Of a stretch of 35,383 nucleotides of DNA, positions 1 through 10,070 are shown one piece after another (positions within the stretch are counted from its first letter, which is position 1; every line of letters begins with the position of its first letter). The position numbers were made by a program, and so were the translations under genes. The DNA is from Lactifluus volemus. Lineage: Eukaryota > Basidiomycota > Agaricomycetes > Russulales > Russulaceae. Below the pieces are notes generated by a model. That model was given only the letters and a program-made list of their open reading frames with translations. It had not been told where the DNA came from and made no database searches. The stretch spans positions 1-35,383 of the forward strand of contig WTXI01000356.1 in assembly GCA_022376515.1 (NCBI GenBank), written 5' to 3'.

Positions 1-2870
1 AATAAAGCGCCTCCCCAAACGCCTCACTCTCATACTCAGCCCAATGTGCTTCAACACAACTCCAATCAAATGACACCCTCCTTGGGCTTTGCGCGACCTG
101 TTCCACGTGCTGCTCCGCCCCAGTTCATGTCTATGGAACCTTTCCAAATGACCCCACAGCTTACGCAGAAATCGACCAGGCCCATTCATTGGGGTGTGGG
201 TGCGGGGATGTCAGGAGCATACGCTGGAGGTGCAAGTCCGGCCCCGTCTCGAGATCTACGCATTCGAGTCTAGCTCGCTACCTAATGAAATCGACCCTCG
301 AGCGCGTCGTAGCAATGAACGTCCGAGCCCGCGTGAGCCAGCTGGAGTCACTGCTGCCGTACAACGACGCGATACTACACGTGACAATTCCCGCGAACCC
401 TGGGAGCGAGAGCGAGATCGTGAGGTTCACCGCCGTGGCAGCATGAAGCGTGATCATCCGCCAATGATACCTACTCAGCAGCCGTCTCCGAAACTTGAAA
501 CCCAGCGCGCAGACTCCCCACAGTACCTTTCTGCACTTAGCAGTCCAGGCGACCATTCTGCTTCTTACAGCCAATTCGACCGGGAACTTCGATCGGCTCA
601 GGCTGCTGCCCCCCGCCAAGCCCTCCCGCCCCCCGTCAGAGTGTGCCATATATGGAACCACTCCGTCACGCCTCCCTCGGTGGTGAAACTTTCTACGCAG
701 TCGCCTACAGGCCAGTCTGTCAAGGCCCGAACCCCTGATAAATCACTACCAGTTCAGGAGGAATTCGAGGAAGACGGAGCTTATGAGCACCGTGAAAAAC
801 AGGAGCCAGAGCCCGAGCGATGGACTCCCGGGGGAAGCGAGTATGGGCGGCACGTCCACAGGCATGAACCGGAAGAGCATGACCTCGAACGCCAGCATCA
901 CACCTCATCTCCTACCCCTTCATCTGATCTCCTTCCTGAGGGTTATGATCCTCGCTACGACACACGTCGCGAGCGCAATGGGCGCGAAACCCTCGGTCAA
1001 AACCAGCGAAATAATTCTGACGAAGCAGTACACTGTGACATTGATGAGGAGGAAAATGCACAGAATTCTGGTCGCACGCAATCTCAGGACGAGGAAAGTA
1101 ACACACCTCGGTCTCCGTCCGCGAGTCTACCCCCTGAGCGTAGCATGGGGACTCGTGATTCCCCGGGACATTCACAGCAGCGGCAACAACCTCAACAACA
1201 CAACGCCCAACCCCCACGCATTCGAAGCCGCAACGCTGTGACGGATGGACTCGGCCTGCGTTCATTTGATGCAGCCAACTTCGGGAACACGCTTGAACAG
1301 CTCAAAACACCCTTGCTTGAGCCTAACCACCGGTCGTATCCGGCTCCTCAAAACAACTATCCCCGTCATGTTAACTCCCCACATCAGATACACTCGCCAA
1401 GTCATGAGGAACCTGACCATTTTCTTGATGACCCTGCTGCAGCGTACTATGGCTACCCTCAGTCTCCTATGACCACACACCTTCGCCCGGGCGCGCCTAT
1501 CCCGCCCACCCCTCAAAGCCACACTGCTGCACCATCACCATCACCTCTTATCTCCGGAATGGGTCGCGCGAATGGCGTCAAACCCGTCCTTCCACCTTAC
1601 AGCCCCGTTCCCCCGTCGGCTCCCATATCCGCATCCCTTCGGACACATTCGCCGCGGGCAATCTTACACAGGCTCTCATAACGGAACAATGGACCTTTCA
1701 CAGATGGATCCCAATGTCGTCCGTGAACAACTTGCACTGCAGATGCAGATATACGCACTCAACAACGGTGGGATGGTTTCAGACTCGACGCTGTCGCCGT
1801 CGTCAACGCCATTTCCAGGGCCGCAGTACAACCCCTGGGCGTTCCTACAGACGAGCCATGTGTTTGGTGGAAGACGTGGTGGTATGCCGGACTCGACTGC
1901 GAGTATGCGTTCGAGTCCGAGTCATCAACCTGTCCCGTTACCCCCGCTCCACGGACTACGCCGCCGAGAGCGCTCGCAAGACTTGCGGCGGCGAGGGAAG
2001 ATCCGTCCACCACCGCGTGTTGAAAGTACGCAGCCACGAGATACGAGTCCCGAGATGTCGTCTGGGGAGGAGACTGCTGGTGAATCCAAAGTGGGCGAGC
2101 GCCGATCTGAACCACATCGCTATGTCCCCCGACCCTCGCACTGGGACGTTGGCGCAGATGACGAAGAAGAAGAGGAAGTAGATGCCGACGATGGGGAGTG
2201 GATTGATGAGGACGTAGGAAATGAAGGTGTCACAGACGACTTGCTGCAGCTCGAATTCCATACCAACTATGTTAGCAATCCTGAGAAGCGTCGCCGAAGG
2301 TGGAAGGTCCGTTGGGAAGCCCTTCTTCGTGCTGTAAGTACCCCAGTTACACTCGTCCTGAGATTGTTTAGGCAGGTCTGACCCCGTTGTTGGGCTGATG
2401 CCGCATCGTAGTTCCACGCACTAGATCGCGAGACGGACACTACCCTCGTGCTGCTCGCTGCGCCCTCTCACACAGGCAGGCTCCGCGCAGTGGCGTCACG
2501 AGCGATTCGCCGCGACCTCAGGCTATTCGAATCGTCCGATATGACGAGTATCCGTTCTGCCTTTGCCGAAGTGGCTGCCCGACGCCGCGCTTCGCGCTCG
2601 CCATCACTTCTCGAGCAGCTCGAGCGCGCTTCGTCGTCCTCGCGTGACGGGTCTCCATCGAGCGGCAGCGACGTGCGCGAGGAGGACCTTCGCCGCACGC
2701 TGTACACTGCCATCGGCAGCCTACAAGAGATCGGAAGCCTTTACGAACAGCGGGAGAGGCGCTGGATCGAGGAGAAGCAGAGGCTTGACGAGGACAAGGA
2801 CAAGGTTCAGTTACTGCTCAAACAGGTGCTTGGTGTCGGGGTCGGCAACCTCATCGACACCACGCTGTAG
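1..2870 (+). CDS. long Ser/Pro/Arg-rich protein, 5' partial
   Basis: Function not recognised. The gene enters from outside the window and ends at the TAG at 2868-2870. Coding is seen in frame 1 (1 to about 250), frame 2 (about 275-1650) and frame 3 (about 1680-2333). A clear last intron at 2334-2411 (GTAAGT...TAG, phase 0) joins ...WEALLRA to FHALDRET. Most of the protein is low complexity, rich in S, P, Q and R. The last 200 or so residues look conserved: an acidic run (DDEEEEEVDADDGEWIDED), then a basic stretch (PEKRRRRWKVRWEALL), a helical domain and a C-terminal coiled coil (YEQRERRWIEEKQRLDEDK). The two earlier frame changes lack convincing introns. Candidates near 196-273 can be drawn, but none is clean near 1600-1700, so indels or missed small introns are possible. 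Coding status is well supported; the exact protein is not. Confidence 0.7.
2334..2411 (+). other. intron with strong GTAAGT donor
   Basis: The donor GTAAGT follows codon GCT, and the acceptor is ATCGTAG. The intron is 78 bp, phase 0. Removing it joins the acidic/basic domain to the C-terminal helical part without a stop. Confidence 0.75.
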
Positions 2871-3376
2871 TATTATACGTGGCGTTGCTCTTTTCTCTTT
2901 GTGTTATCGTTACTGGCGAGTGCACAGCTACTTTGCTACTTTTTTTTTGCAGCTTTGCCAGGTACTGTGTACAATGTACTGAAAAAACTCCTCCCAGGAA
3001 TGTACTCTTACTAATGACTGTGGTGGTAGCCAACTAATTACCAACCTCTGTAGTATGTACACGCGATATTACTCCATTCTTCAGACGGGGTAGTTTAGCC
3101 GACCGACGCGCGTGGCTTTCGTGGGAGTCCGATCTTGAGACACGTGTACAGCTGACATCTCATCTGATAAATTCTGGGGGGCGTGCAGGAAGGACCTGAG
3201 GGGAGTCAGTTGCCCTAATCATGAAAATGGAGTCTGACAATCGAAGAGGTGCTATACTATTCAAGTTAGCGGGTTTCTGCACTCTTGGGCTCTGATAATA
3301 TGTAGGTGGTTGGTCATCGCGGTCCAGCTGAAGAGAGACAAGAAAAAAATTTCTTTTATTCGAAGAGAGTCGGTTC
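2871..3376. other. 3' flank of the first gene
   Basis: A noncoding stretch after the stop at 2870. It has T-rich tracts (2941-2949) that may belong to the 3' UTR. No ORF here has family-like content. Confidence 0.5.
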
Positions 3377-3378
3377 TA

Positions 3379-3814
3379 AGGTAGATTTCGCTCAGAACCA
3401 GCTTGATCATGTGAAAAGCGTGATAATCCAACAAAGTGTTGTTTATTCACACTTTCTGGAGCTTTACAAAAATTCTGAGACCACAGAAGTATTCTTATAC
3501 ATAATTAATAGATGCCTGTTGTGCTAGATACCACATGGACCTTGTTGCAGAGGCCGCAATAGGTTTTTAAAACCAGAATCCAGCCAGTGTGACCATGGTG
3601 TCACATCAACTGGAAGTCCACCTCAAAAACCTGTTGTCATCTTCCACAATACAAATTTCCCCATTTTAATGGCACAGATTCAGGGAAGAGGGAATTTACA
3701 ACAACTCTGTGGAAATACTTTTTTAAATTTCCTGATGAGGAGGATGTCAAAGAGAATTTTGTTGGATAATCACGCTTTTCACGTGATCAAGCTGGTTCTG
3801 AGTGAAATCTACCT
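3379..3814. mobile_element. MITE with 57-bp TIRs and TA target duplication
   Basis: Positions 3379-3435 and 3758-3814 are inverted copies of each other: 57 bp with three mismatches by eye. They start AGGTAGATTTC and end CCAACAAA at the inner side. Both outer edges are flanked by TA (3377-3378 and 3815-3816), the target duplication of the Tc1/mariner superfamily. The element is 436 bp and encodes no transposase, so it is non-autonomous. The interior has further foldback symmetry (AGGTTTTTAA near 3559 against TCAAAAACCT near 3623) and is AT-rich, with about five CpG. Superfamily assignment rests on the TA duplication and TIR form only. Confidence 0.8.
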
Positions 3815-3816
3815 TA

Positions 3817-4679
3817 CTCCATCCCGTTCGTACGTATGCGGTAAGTGCCACCAAAGACAGCCTACTAAGCAACAGCGTCCTTGGTAGAGAAAAGGAAATC
3901 TACAAGGCCGGTGAAGAAAATGAACATGGCCACGTGGAGTAACGCCGACACGGCTTCAACGGGTTCAGACAGACGAAACGCCCGCACATCCCTCGAAGAG
4001 GTATGCTCATGTACGAGGATGGATGTATAACGTAGTTTGGAATTGTGTGGACCCGTTGTTGCATGAGGGTTTCTGCAGGCCGCGAGAAAGGGGTCGGTGA
4101 CAGATCCGGAATTTGGCAGACAATGTCTGATAGCTCTCGACTGCTACGGTACAGGAAAAAGACGATTCTCAAAACCAAGTCAGCAAGGGAGATAGAGAGA
4201 AAGTGTGATAGAGGACACGAACAATGGTGCCTTTCCATGTCTCCCTTCCAAGACTCCGTGAGTGCTTTGACCTGCTCATCACAGATTGCCCGACGTATCT
4301 CTCTGTGTACCACCCCGTCTGAGACTGTCACACCCGCAATACTCAGTATTCACAAAGGTGTCCAAGGTAAGGACAATCATACACGTACCCCTTTCCCTGA
4401 TCTCTACAACACCCAACCTAAAATGTGTGCAATTCAAGCAAAGCGCGCGTAGCTTGAATAAGCCAAGTACCACAGTGGTAAGTGACCCCTTATTATATGC
4501 TTTGGTACTGCGGTGTGCTTCAGCACATGCGCAAGTAAGTGGGCGATACATATTGCGTTCAAACTTTCGGTTTCAGGTGACTTTATACGATGCGAGTTGG
4601 CGCCTCACAGAGAACTTCACAATGACGATTGACAGGAGGTGGATGATGTGCCCACAAAGGACATACACTAACCAAATCT
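3817..4679. other. convergent intergenic region, nothing recognised
   Basis: Lies between the MITE and the 3' end of the IMP dehydrogenase gene. Open frames on both strands (for example 3900-4331 minus) have no domain-like composition and no sensible splice structure. Part of it is presumably the IMPDH 3' UTR. Confidence 0.5.
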
Positions 4680-6667
4680 CTACGCGAAAAGACGCTTTGT
4701 GTATCTGATGAGGAAATGGTCAGCGGGGTCACGCACATCAAATGCAGAGAGGCCGAGGGGAGCACTCACGAGTTCAGGCCATGTACTCCGCCCTCAACCT
4801 GTGCGCTGGCCGTGCGCAACTCGAAGCGGACCCGACCCTCATGCACACCATCCTGTAGTTCCTTCACATTCCGGACGCCAATGTCCTGGAGAGAATGTTG
4901 CAGCCCTGCATGTAGGTACGGCAAAAAGTCCTTGACGCTGCCCTTATCCTGCACGTCGCCCGACACACCCTGGGCAACCTTGACCGTCGATGACTCAGAA
5001 AAGTACCGCGTCGTAGCCGCGTTCTCATGCAGGTGGTTCTCCGCCTGGGCCTTGCTTAGCGGCGTGGGATATTTTCCGGGCTTTCCGTTCACCTTTGAGG
5101 TGGAGTTCTGTGCTAAGCCAGGCTTGCCCTTTTCCATTGCCTCAATAGATCCCATTCCACGGTACGTTTTGACGCGTTTGCCTTCGTGATAGAAGTACTC
5201 TCCCGGCGCCTCAGTCGTCCCTGCAAGCAAACCTCCCATCATGACGGCCCCCGCGCCAAGGGCGAGAGCCTTGACGATGTGGCCAGTGTTCGAGATCCCG
5301 CCATCTGCGATAACAGGGACACCAAAGCGAGAAGCAAACTCGGCAACCGCGTAAATAGCGCTGGCTTGAGGACGCCCTACAGCCATGATTTCTTGCGTGA
5401 TGCAAATTGATCCTGACCCCATGCCGACGCGGAGCCCGTCGGCTCCAGCAGCAATCAACGTTGCCGCTTGGTCCCGCGTCACGACGTTGCCCGCAATGAC
5501 CTCGAGCGAGGGGTAGGTATTCTTGATCCATTGAATCAGTTCCACCTGAAAGATCGAGTTACCCTGAGAAGAGTCGATGACTACGATGTCGAGCCCTGCT
5601 TCCACAAGGGAGGCAAGGCGCTCTCGGTCTGCTGGGCGCGTGCCAATTGCTGCGGCGGAGTAGAGTTGTTTGCTTTCTGGACGTTTAGATGCAAGGGGAT
5701 ACGTCTGGTTTTTGAGGAGGTCTGAACGTGCTAAAAGAGAAACAAGACGTCCTTGTGGATCAACAATAGGTAATTTTCCCTTTTTAGAGTCGCGAAGAAT
5801 GTCGTTGGCTTCGGAGAGCGTAACGCCCTCAGGGGCTCTGACGACGTCGATGGTCATGACGTCTGCAAGACGGGCAGACTGAGACTGGAACTGGACATCC
5901 CGGGACGTGACGATTCCAACGAGCTTCCCTCCCAGCGCGCCAGTATCTGCGCCATGATGTCAGCAGAGTTCAAGTGACGGAGTGGGGTCAAGAATTAGAA
6001 CGTCAGGGAATCCGTGCGATATCCTCCCCATTTCACACGAGTGTACGTGTTGGTGCGGCAGAACGAAGGTATGAAAGAAATCATCACAAACGATTGAAAG
6101 GGGAAACGATGGACTGACCAGTGATAGGAATTCCACAGAACCCCAAGCGAGCCTTCACGTCGAGCACATCCTCGACGTGATGTTCCGGTGATAATACCAC
6201 TGGGTCTGCAATGAAGCCGTTCTCGTGTCGCTTTACGGCACGGACCATAGCGGCTTGCGCCTCAGTTGACTGATTATGGTGAATAACGCCGATGCCACCC
6301 AATAGCTACCCTCGGAAGGAATATACGTAAACAAAAGTCACGCTGAACGTCAACGCACGCATACCGCCATGGAGATTGCCATTTCACCTTCCGTGACGGT
6401 ATCCATAGGACTGCTAATGAAGGGTGTTCTGAGAATGACGTTTCTAGTGATGCGGCTATCCGTGACGACCTCTCGAGCAGAGAAATCAATCTTGCCCGGG
6501 AGCACGAGGAAGTCGTTGTAAGTAAGGCCTCCATGAAGGGACGAGTTCATAAGCTCTTTGATTGACAGGCCATCAGGGCTGGTGTATTCCCGGAGCACTT
6601 CAAATGCCTTGGATGGATGGAGGAATAAAGTCTGAGGATTGGACATGGTCGATGTAGTTGAGGACAT
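4680..6667 (-). CDS. inosine-5'-monophosphate dehydrogenase
   Basis: Catalyses the NAD-dependent oxidation of IMP to XMP, the committed step of GTP synthesis, in the cytosol. Four exons fit exactly: 6365-6667, 6119-6305, 4770-5946 and 4680-4704. Their introns are 59, 172 and 65 bp, and they give 563 residues, slightly longer than the usual 510-550. Visible landmarks are the N-terminal [12 protein letters not shown], the [10 protein letters not shown] loop, [11 protein letters not shown], two CBS repeats at about residues 125-250, and the catalytic loop [11 protein letters not shown] with the active-site Cys near residue 345. IADGGIS is near 378 and the mobile flap region [11 protein letters not shown] starts near 424. 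The last tiny exon is needed to restore the family C-terminus (GVHGLNS then YTKRLFA). A second ATG seven codons in (MSNPQT) is an alternative start. It shares a short promoter with the divergent gene at 6860. The gene appears intact. Confidence 0.96.
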
Positions 6668-6859
6668 CGTGGCTGGCGCATATAATTGAAAAATAAATAC
6701 TGAGTTTTAAATTTAATACTCAGGTTATCGGATAAAGGCGATGAGTGGAATGCATATAGATGGGGATATATAAATCCATTCGACAGGTTAATTTTGAATA
6801 TCGTCGTCTGCACATATCTATCTGAACAGCCTATACAGTAGTAACCCACTCTTTTACAC
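6668..6859. promoter_or_regulatory. bidirectional promoter, 192 bp
   Basis: The only spacer between the IMPDH start (6667, minus) and the ATG at 6860 (plus). It holds an AT-rich block with TATATAAAT at 6767-6775, about 85 bp before the plus-strand ATG and about 100 bp before the IMPDH ATG. The spacing suits either gene. Confidence 0.55.
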
Positions 6860-7894
6860 ATGGGCCTCTTTCATATTGCCACTTCCTGTCTCCGTTACTT
6901 TCTCCACCTTTTGCTCGCCCTTCTCGATGATGAACCTTCTCAGGGCCCTTTACTTGGAGGCTTCTCTCAGACAGCTGTCGCTCAGAATCCCGTTTGTCAC
7001 GACTCCGAACCTTCGAGCTTACTTCCCTCAAGTGCCAGCCAGAAGTTTTATGCCGCCTCGAAACACCCAGTCCCGCCTTCCAAGCCTACATCACATCATC
7101 CTTCTCGCCGGTCCACTTTGAACGCCGGTGCTTTCTCAGATGAGCCCTTGTCTAAACAGCAACCCTACATGCCTAGGCCGAGCAACAGAGGGCCAGGCGT
7201 CGAAGAGTCGCATCACATCGAGCCATCCTCTTCATTTACCCTTCGCCATCCCCCTTGTGACTTGCCGATTCTCCTCAACAGTGAGCTACCTCCGCCCTCA
7301 TGCACTTCTATGTCTGTTTCTTCGCGCTCCTCTATGGTTTCAACACCTATCTTTCCTGGTTGGGGCCCCGGAACACCAATGACGCCCACCCGCCAGCCAA
7401 GCCGCAAAGCCTCCGCGGGGGGTGGAAAGCTTGTCGGCCTCGGCATTCAAATTTTGTATGACGACCATAGATCACGCCAGTTTGATGGACTTGGACTCGT
7501 CCCGTCTCGCATGAGTGAATCTGATGCTGTAGATGAAGAAGAAGACCTCGGAGTTCCGTCTCGGATCCTACTCGAAGAGATATATCACACGTTTACAACT
7601 CCAGATGCACTGGCAGCAGCTGCTCCATTTCCCGAAGAAAGAGACCTTGCTGACGATGAGACTAGCGTCGAAGACGTATTTACGGCGCGAAATATTGCTA
7701 CGCAGGGACCGAGCGCAACAAGCACGCCACGAAAGGTGATGAAGGAGCGTGGCCGGCTTTCGTACGATCTACCAACTGCGGCGAGCATGCGACGCGCGCG
7801 GCGTATGCGCCGTGTAGATACAGAGGAGGGTGACGAGTCGCGGTCATCAGACTCGTCTGGAAGTTCGGGTCAGAAACCGGTGTGGAGATATTAA
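6860..7894 (+). CDS. hypothetical Ser/Pro-rich protein, 344 residues
   Basis: Family not recognised. This is a single open frame from the ATG at 6860 to the TAA at 7892-7894. The first 22 residues are hydrophobic (FLHLLLALL) and could be a signal anchor, or they could be 5' sequence read through if the true start is later. The middle is Ser/Pro-rich with low complexity. The second half looks more ordered: GGGKLVGLGIQILYDDH near residue 190, an acidic patch (DAVDEEEDLG), then ILLEEIYHTF. The C-terminus carries RRARRMRR and a Ser/Gly tail. The order of basic and acidic patches suggests a nuclear or regulatory protein, which is inference only. It is divergent from IMPDH, which need not imply a shared function. 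Confidence 0.65.
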   Translation: MGLFHIATSCLRYFLHLLLALLDDEPSQGPLLGGFSQTAVAQNPVCHDSEPSSLLPSSASQKFYAASKHPVPPSKPTSHHPSRRSTLNAGAFSDEPLSKQQPYMPRPSNRGPGVEESHHIEPSSSFTLRHPPCDLPILLNSELPPPSCTSMSVSSRSSMVSTPIFPGWGPGTPMTPTRQPSRKASAGGGKLVGLGIQILYDDHRSRQFDGLGLVPSRMSESDAVDEEEDLGVPSRILLEEIYHTFTTPDALAAAAPFPEERDLADDETSVEDVFTARNIATQGPSATSTPRKVMKERGRLSYDLPTAASMRRARRMRRVDTEEGDESRSSDSSGSSGQKPVWRY

Positions 7895-8410
7895 AGGGAA
7901 CGATCAGGGCTCGATGAATGAGACCAAACCTGATAAGGAACAAAGACGACTTGGTTTCGGCACCCCGGCGGTTGTCAAGTGGACGCCCTGGCGACGGCAA
8001 GTAGCGGAGCAGATACGGACGAGTGTGGTGGTGGACTCTGATAACTTTGCATAAACAGTAGGGTCATTAGGGCCTCGTCCAAGCGCTGTTGCTACTACTA
8101 CGACTACGATTAACTGATTATACAGTACAAACAATTGTGCTGAAAACCGTTCTGTTTCTGTGTTTGACTTGTCAATTGTCCCTCCCAAGTTGATATCTCC
8201 TTGATTGTAAAAGGTCACCGATGACTTCTGCTCTTATCTCCCCTGACACAAAAGGTGTGCCCCCCCAAAAAATCATTGTTTAGCACACGACTTGCGCTTA
8301 ACGTCCCTCAGATACGCCTTCACTCACCGTCACCGTCAGCAAATTATCATCTTCATCTCCCTTTCCATCCCCAGGATCCCCCTTCCTTCCCCCACCTGTC
8401 CCATCTGCGC
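7895..8410. other. intergenic region, 3' UTR and promoter
   Basis: 516 bp between two plus-strand genes. No gene is recognised. The last 100 bp before 8411 are strongly C/T-rich (8330-8400), the pyrimidine-rich leader common upstream of fungal start codons. Confidence 0.5.
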
Positions 8411-8467
8411 ATGAGTACGCCCTCGTATCGCCAGTCTCGAAGCGCAAGTCGACAGAGTCTAGAATGA
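8411..8467 (+). CDS. upstream ORF overlapping the SH3 gene start (ATGA)
   Basis: Encodes 18 residues (MSTPSYRQSRSASRQSLE), ending in the TGA at 8465-8467. That stop overlaps the main ATG at 8464-8466 as ATGA, the arrangement used for termination-reinitiation. The peptide is Ser/Arg-rich like the main protein, so it may instead be the true N-terminus separated by a frame error. Confidence 0.5.
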   Translation: MSTPSYRQSRSASRQSLE

Positions 8468-9915
8468 ACGTGGGAAGCAAGTCAAGCCACGAGTCGACGA
8501 CGTCGACCCATTCTGCCTCTGCCACCCCCGAAACAGAAACAGCAACAATAACGGACAAGGGGAGGAACGACGCGGATGTTACTAGCAACGGCACTGACGA
8601 CAGAAATTGCGCCAAAGTGGCTTCGTTTGCCGCTCCTCCCGAGCCTGGCGACAAGTCGACCGTGAATGATAAAACGACGACGACGTCGAAAGCCAAGTTG
8701 CCGAACGGCGGCGTGGTAGAAACACTTACTGTGGATCACCCCCGGAACATCGTTGACGTCAATTCAGGCGAGCTATCGACTCCAAACGGTGTTCCAGCCG
8801 TCAGACCCGTTTCCCCCGTTTCCCCCTCAACCCCACCTGCAAGCTCCCAAAGCCCGCCGACCGCCGATGAGTGCTCCACACCTACTACCACCACCATCAC
8901 CAATACTATCACCACAGCGCTAGCAGACACAGCTCAATCATCGTCCGATAACCTCAGATCCCCATACAACTCGCTGCACTCGTCTCGCGACTCGCTCACT
9001 TCATCCCGCCCCGCTCCCCCCTCACCCGTAGCCTCGCGCCGAACTTCAACTGCCCTCTCCCGCCAATCTTCTACGCGCTCTCACCCGGGCTCCGGTTCTT
9101 CCCTCATATCAGCGAATCCTCAAGACGCCGAAGCGACGAGCCCTACGACGCCGACCCCTGCCCAACTACAACAACAACAACAACAGGCCTGCAAGGCCTC
9201 GACCTCCCCGTCAGCTCCTGCTTCGCCTATTGTCGTCAAAATCCGAGACTTTGCTTTCCCAGACGAGGACACTCGCCATACGGGCATGGGTCCGTTGACC
9301 CCCCACCCTAACCGTAAGCTCCAACGACCGCTTTCCACCTGGTCCACCTCGAGCGCTTCGAGCGCTGGAAGTTCGGACCACGATGATGGGTCCGGTGCCG
9401 GCAGCAGCTCGTATGGGTTCGCCGGTTGGGGCCTCGGTCGTCTCAGCTGGTTCGGAGCGCGCAGTGCTGTTGGCCCTAGTAGCGGCGGCGGCAGCGACGA
9501 TGGACCGAGCCAAGGTGACTTTGCGCGCAACTTTACGGATGCGGTTAGTCCGGAATACGAGAATGACGACCCGTATGAATCGCTGGATGACGATGACGAC
9601 GACGATGACGACGACGATGATGACGACGGCCGCGTTAGTGGCGGTGCACATGGCAGAGATGGGACGGATGACCAAGAGGGTGGCGAGCGCCCGCTACTTC
9701 CAGGCTTATATCGTGCGTTGTATGCCTTCGAACCTGAGGGCACCGCAGAGATGGCCCTCGAGGAGGATCAGATTGTACGGGTCATCGGTCGCGGTGGTGG
9801 TGTTGGTTGGGCTATCGTTGCACGCGGTGGCGAGGAATCCCACGCGCTTGTGCCAGAAGGCTATCTCGAGCTTGTTAGCCTAGATCAGGATCAAGTAGAA
9901 GAGGAAGAAGGATAA
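8464..9915 (+). CDS. low-complexity protein with C-terminal SH3 domain
   Basis: A 483-residue single-exon frame. Residues 1-410 are Ser/Thr/Pro-rich and probably disordered. They contain a Q run near 9169-9185, a conserved-looking core (VVKIRDFAFPDED... GMGPLTPHPNRKLQRPLSTW) and an aromatic/Gly patch (SYGFAGWGLGRLSWFG). A run of 14 Asp follows. Residues about 418-472 form an SH3 fold: the ALYAFEPEG opening (ALYDF-type), an acidic RT-like loop (MALEEDQIVRVI), GWA in place of the usual W-W/W pair, and ALVPEGYLELV matching the VPxxYL ending. SH3 proteins of this layout act as polarity or cytoskeletal adaptors in fungi (Tea4/Bud14 type). That link is inference from architecture. The start is set by the first in-frame ATG, and the overlapping upstream ORF leaves the N-terminus uncertain. 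Confidence 0.85.
   Translation: MNVGSKSSHESTTSTHSASATPETETATITDKGRNDADVTSNGTDDRNCAKVASFAAPPEPGDKSTVNDKTTTTSKAKLPNGGVVETLTVDHPRNIVDVNSGELSTPNGVPAVRPVSPVSPSTPPASSQSPPTADECSTPTTTTITNTITTALADTAQSSSDNLRSPYNSLHSSRDSLTSSRPAPPSPVASRRTSTALSRQSSTRSHPGSGSSLISANPQDAEATSPTTPTPAQLQQQQQQACKASTSPSAPASPIVVKIRDFAFPDEDTRHTGMGPLTPHPNRKLQRPLSTWSTSSASSAGSSDHDDGSGAGSSSYGFAGWGLGRLSWFGARSAVGPSSGGGSDDGPSQGDFARNFTDAVSPEYENDDPYESLDDDDDDDDDDDDDDGRVSGGAHGRDGTDDQEGGERPLLPGLYRALYAFEPEGTAEMALEEDQIVRVIGRGGGVGWAIVARGGEESHALVPEGYLELVSLDQDQVEEEEG
9586..9627 (+). repeat. GAY microsatellite encoding 14 Asp
   Basis: Fourteen consecutive GAT/GAC codons inside the SH3 gene, just before the SH3 domain. Codon mixing suggests an older, partly stabilised repeat. 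Confidence 0.9.
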
Positions 9916-10070
9916 GGACAGATGTCGGATGACTAGTGCGAGTGTACTTCCTTTTTTTTTTCGTTTTTCTGTCTGTGTCAGAGTAATCCCTTCACTTCAA
10001 TTCAAAGTTTTGTGTGTGTGCTCTACATTCTACTTGATACATTCCGTTTCTATGTGGTGACACAGGCGCT

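Noticed and set aside
3586..3606. GTGTGACCATGGTGTCACAT palindrome as a protein-binding site
   Set aside because: It lies at the centre of the MITE and is better explained as part of the element's internal foldback structure.
3900..4331. 143-codon minus-strand frame downstream of IMPDH
   Set aside because: No domain-like content and no splice context. It lies in the convergent 3' region and looks like a chance frame.
9211..9743. Long antisense frames opposite the SH3 gene (Ser-rich and Val/Ile-rich)
   Set aside because: Shadows of the biased GAY and AGC/TCG codons on the other strand. The sense frame has an SH3 domain.
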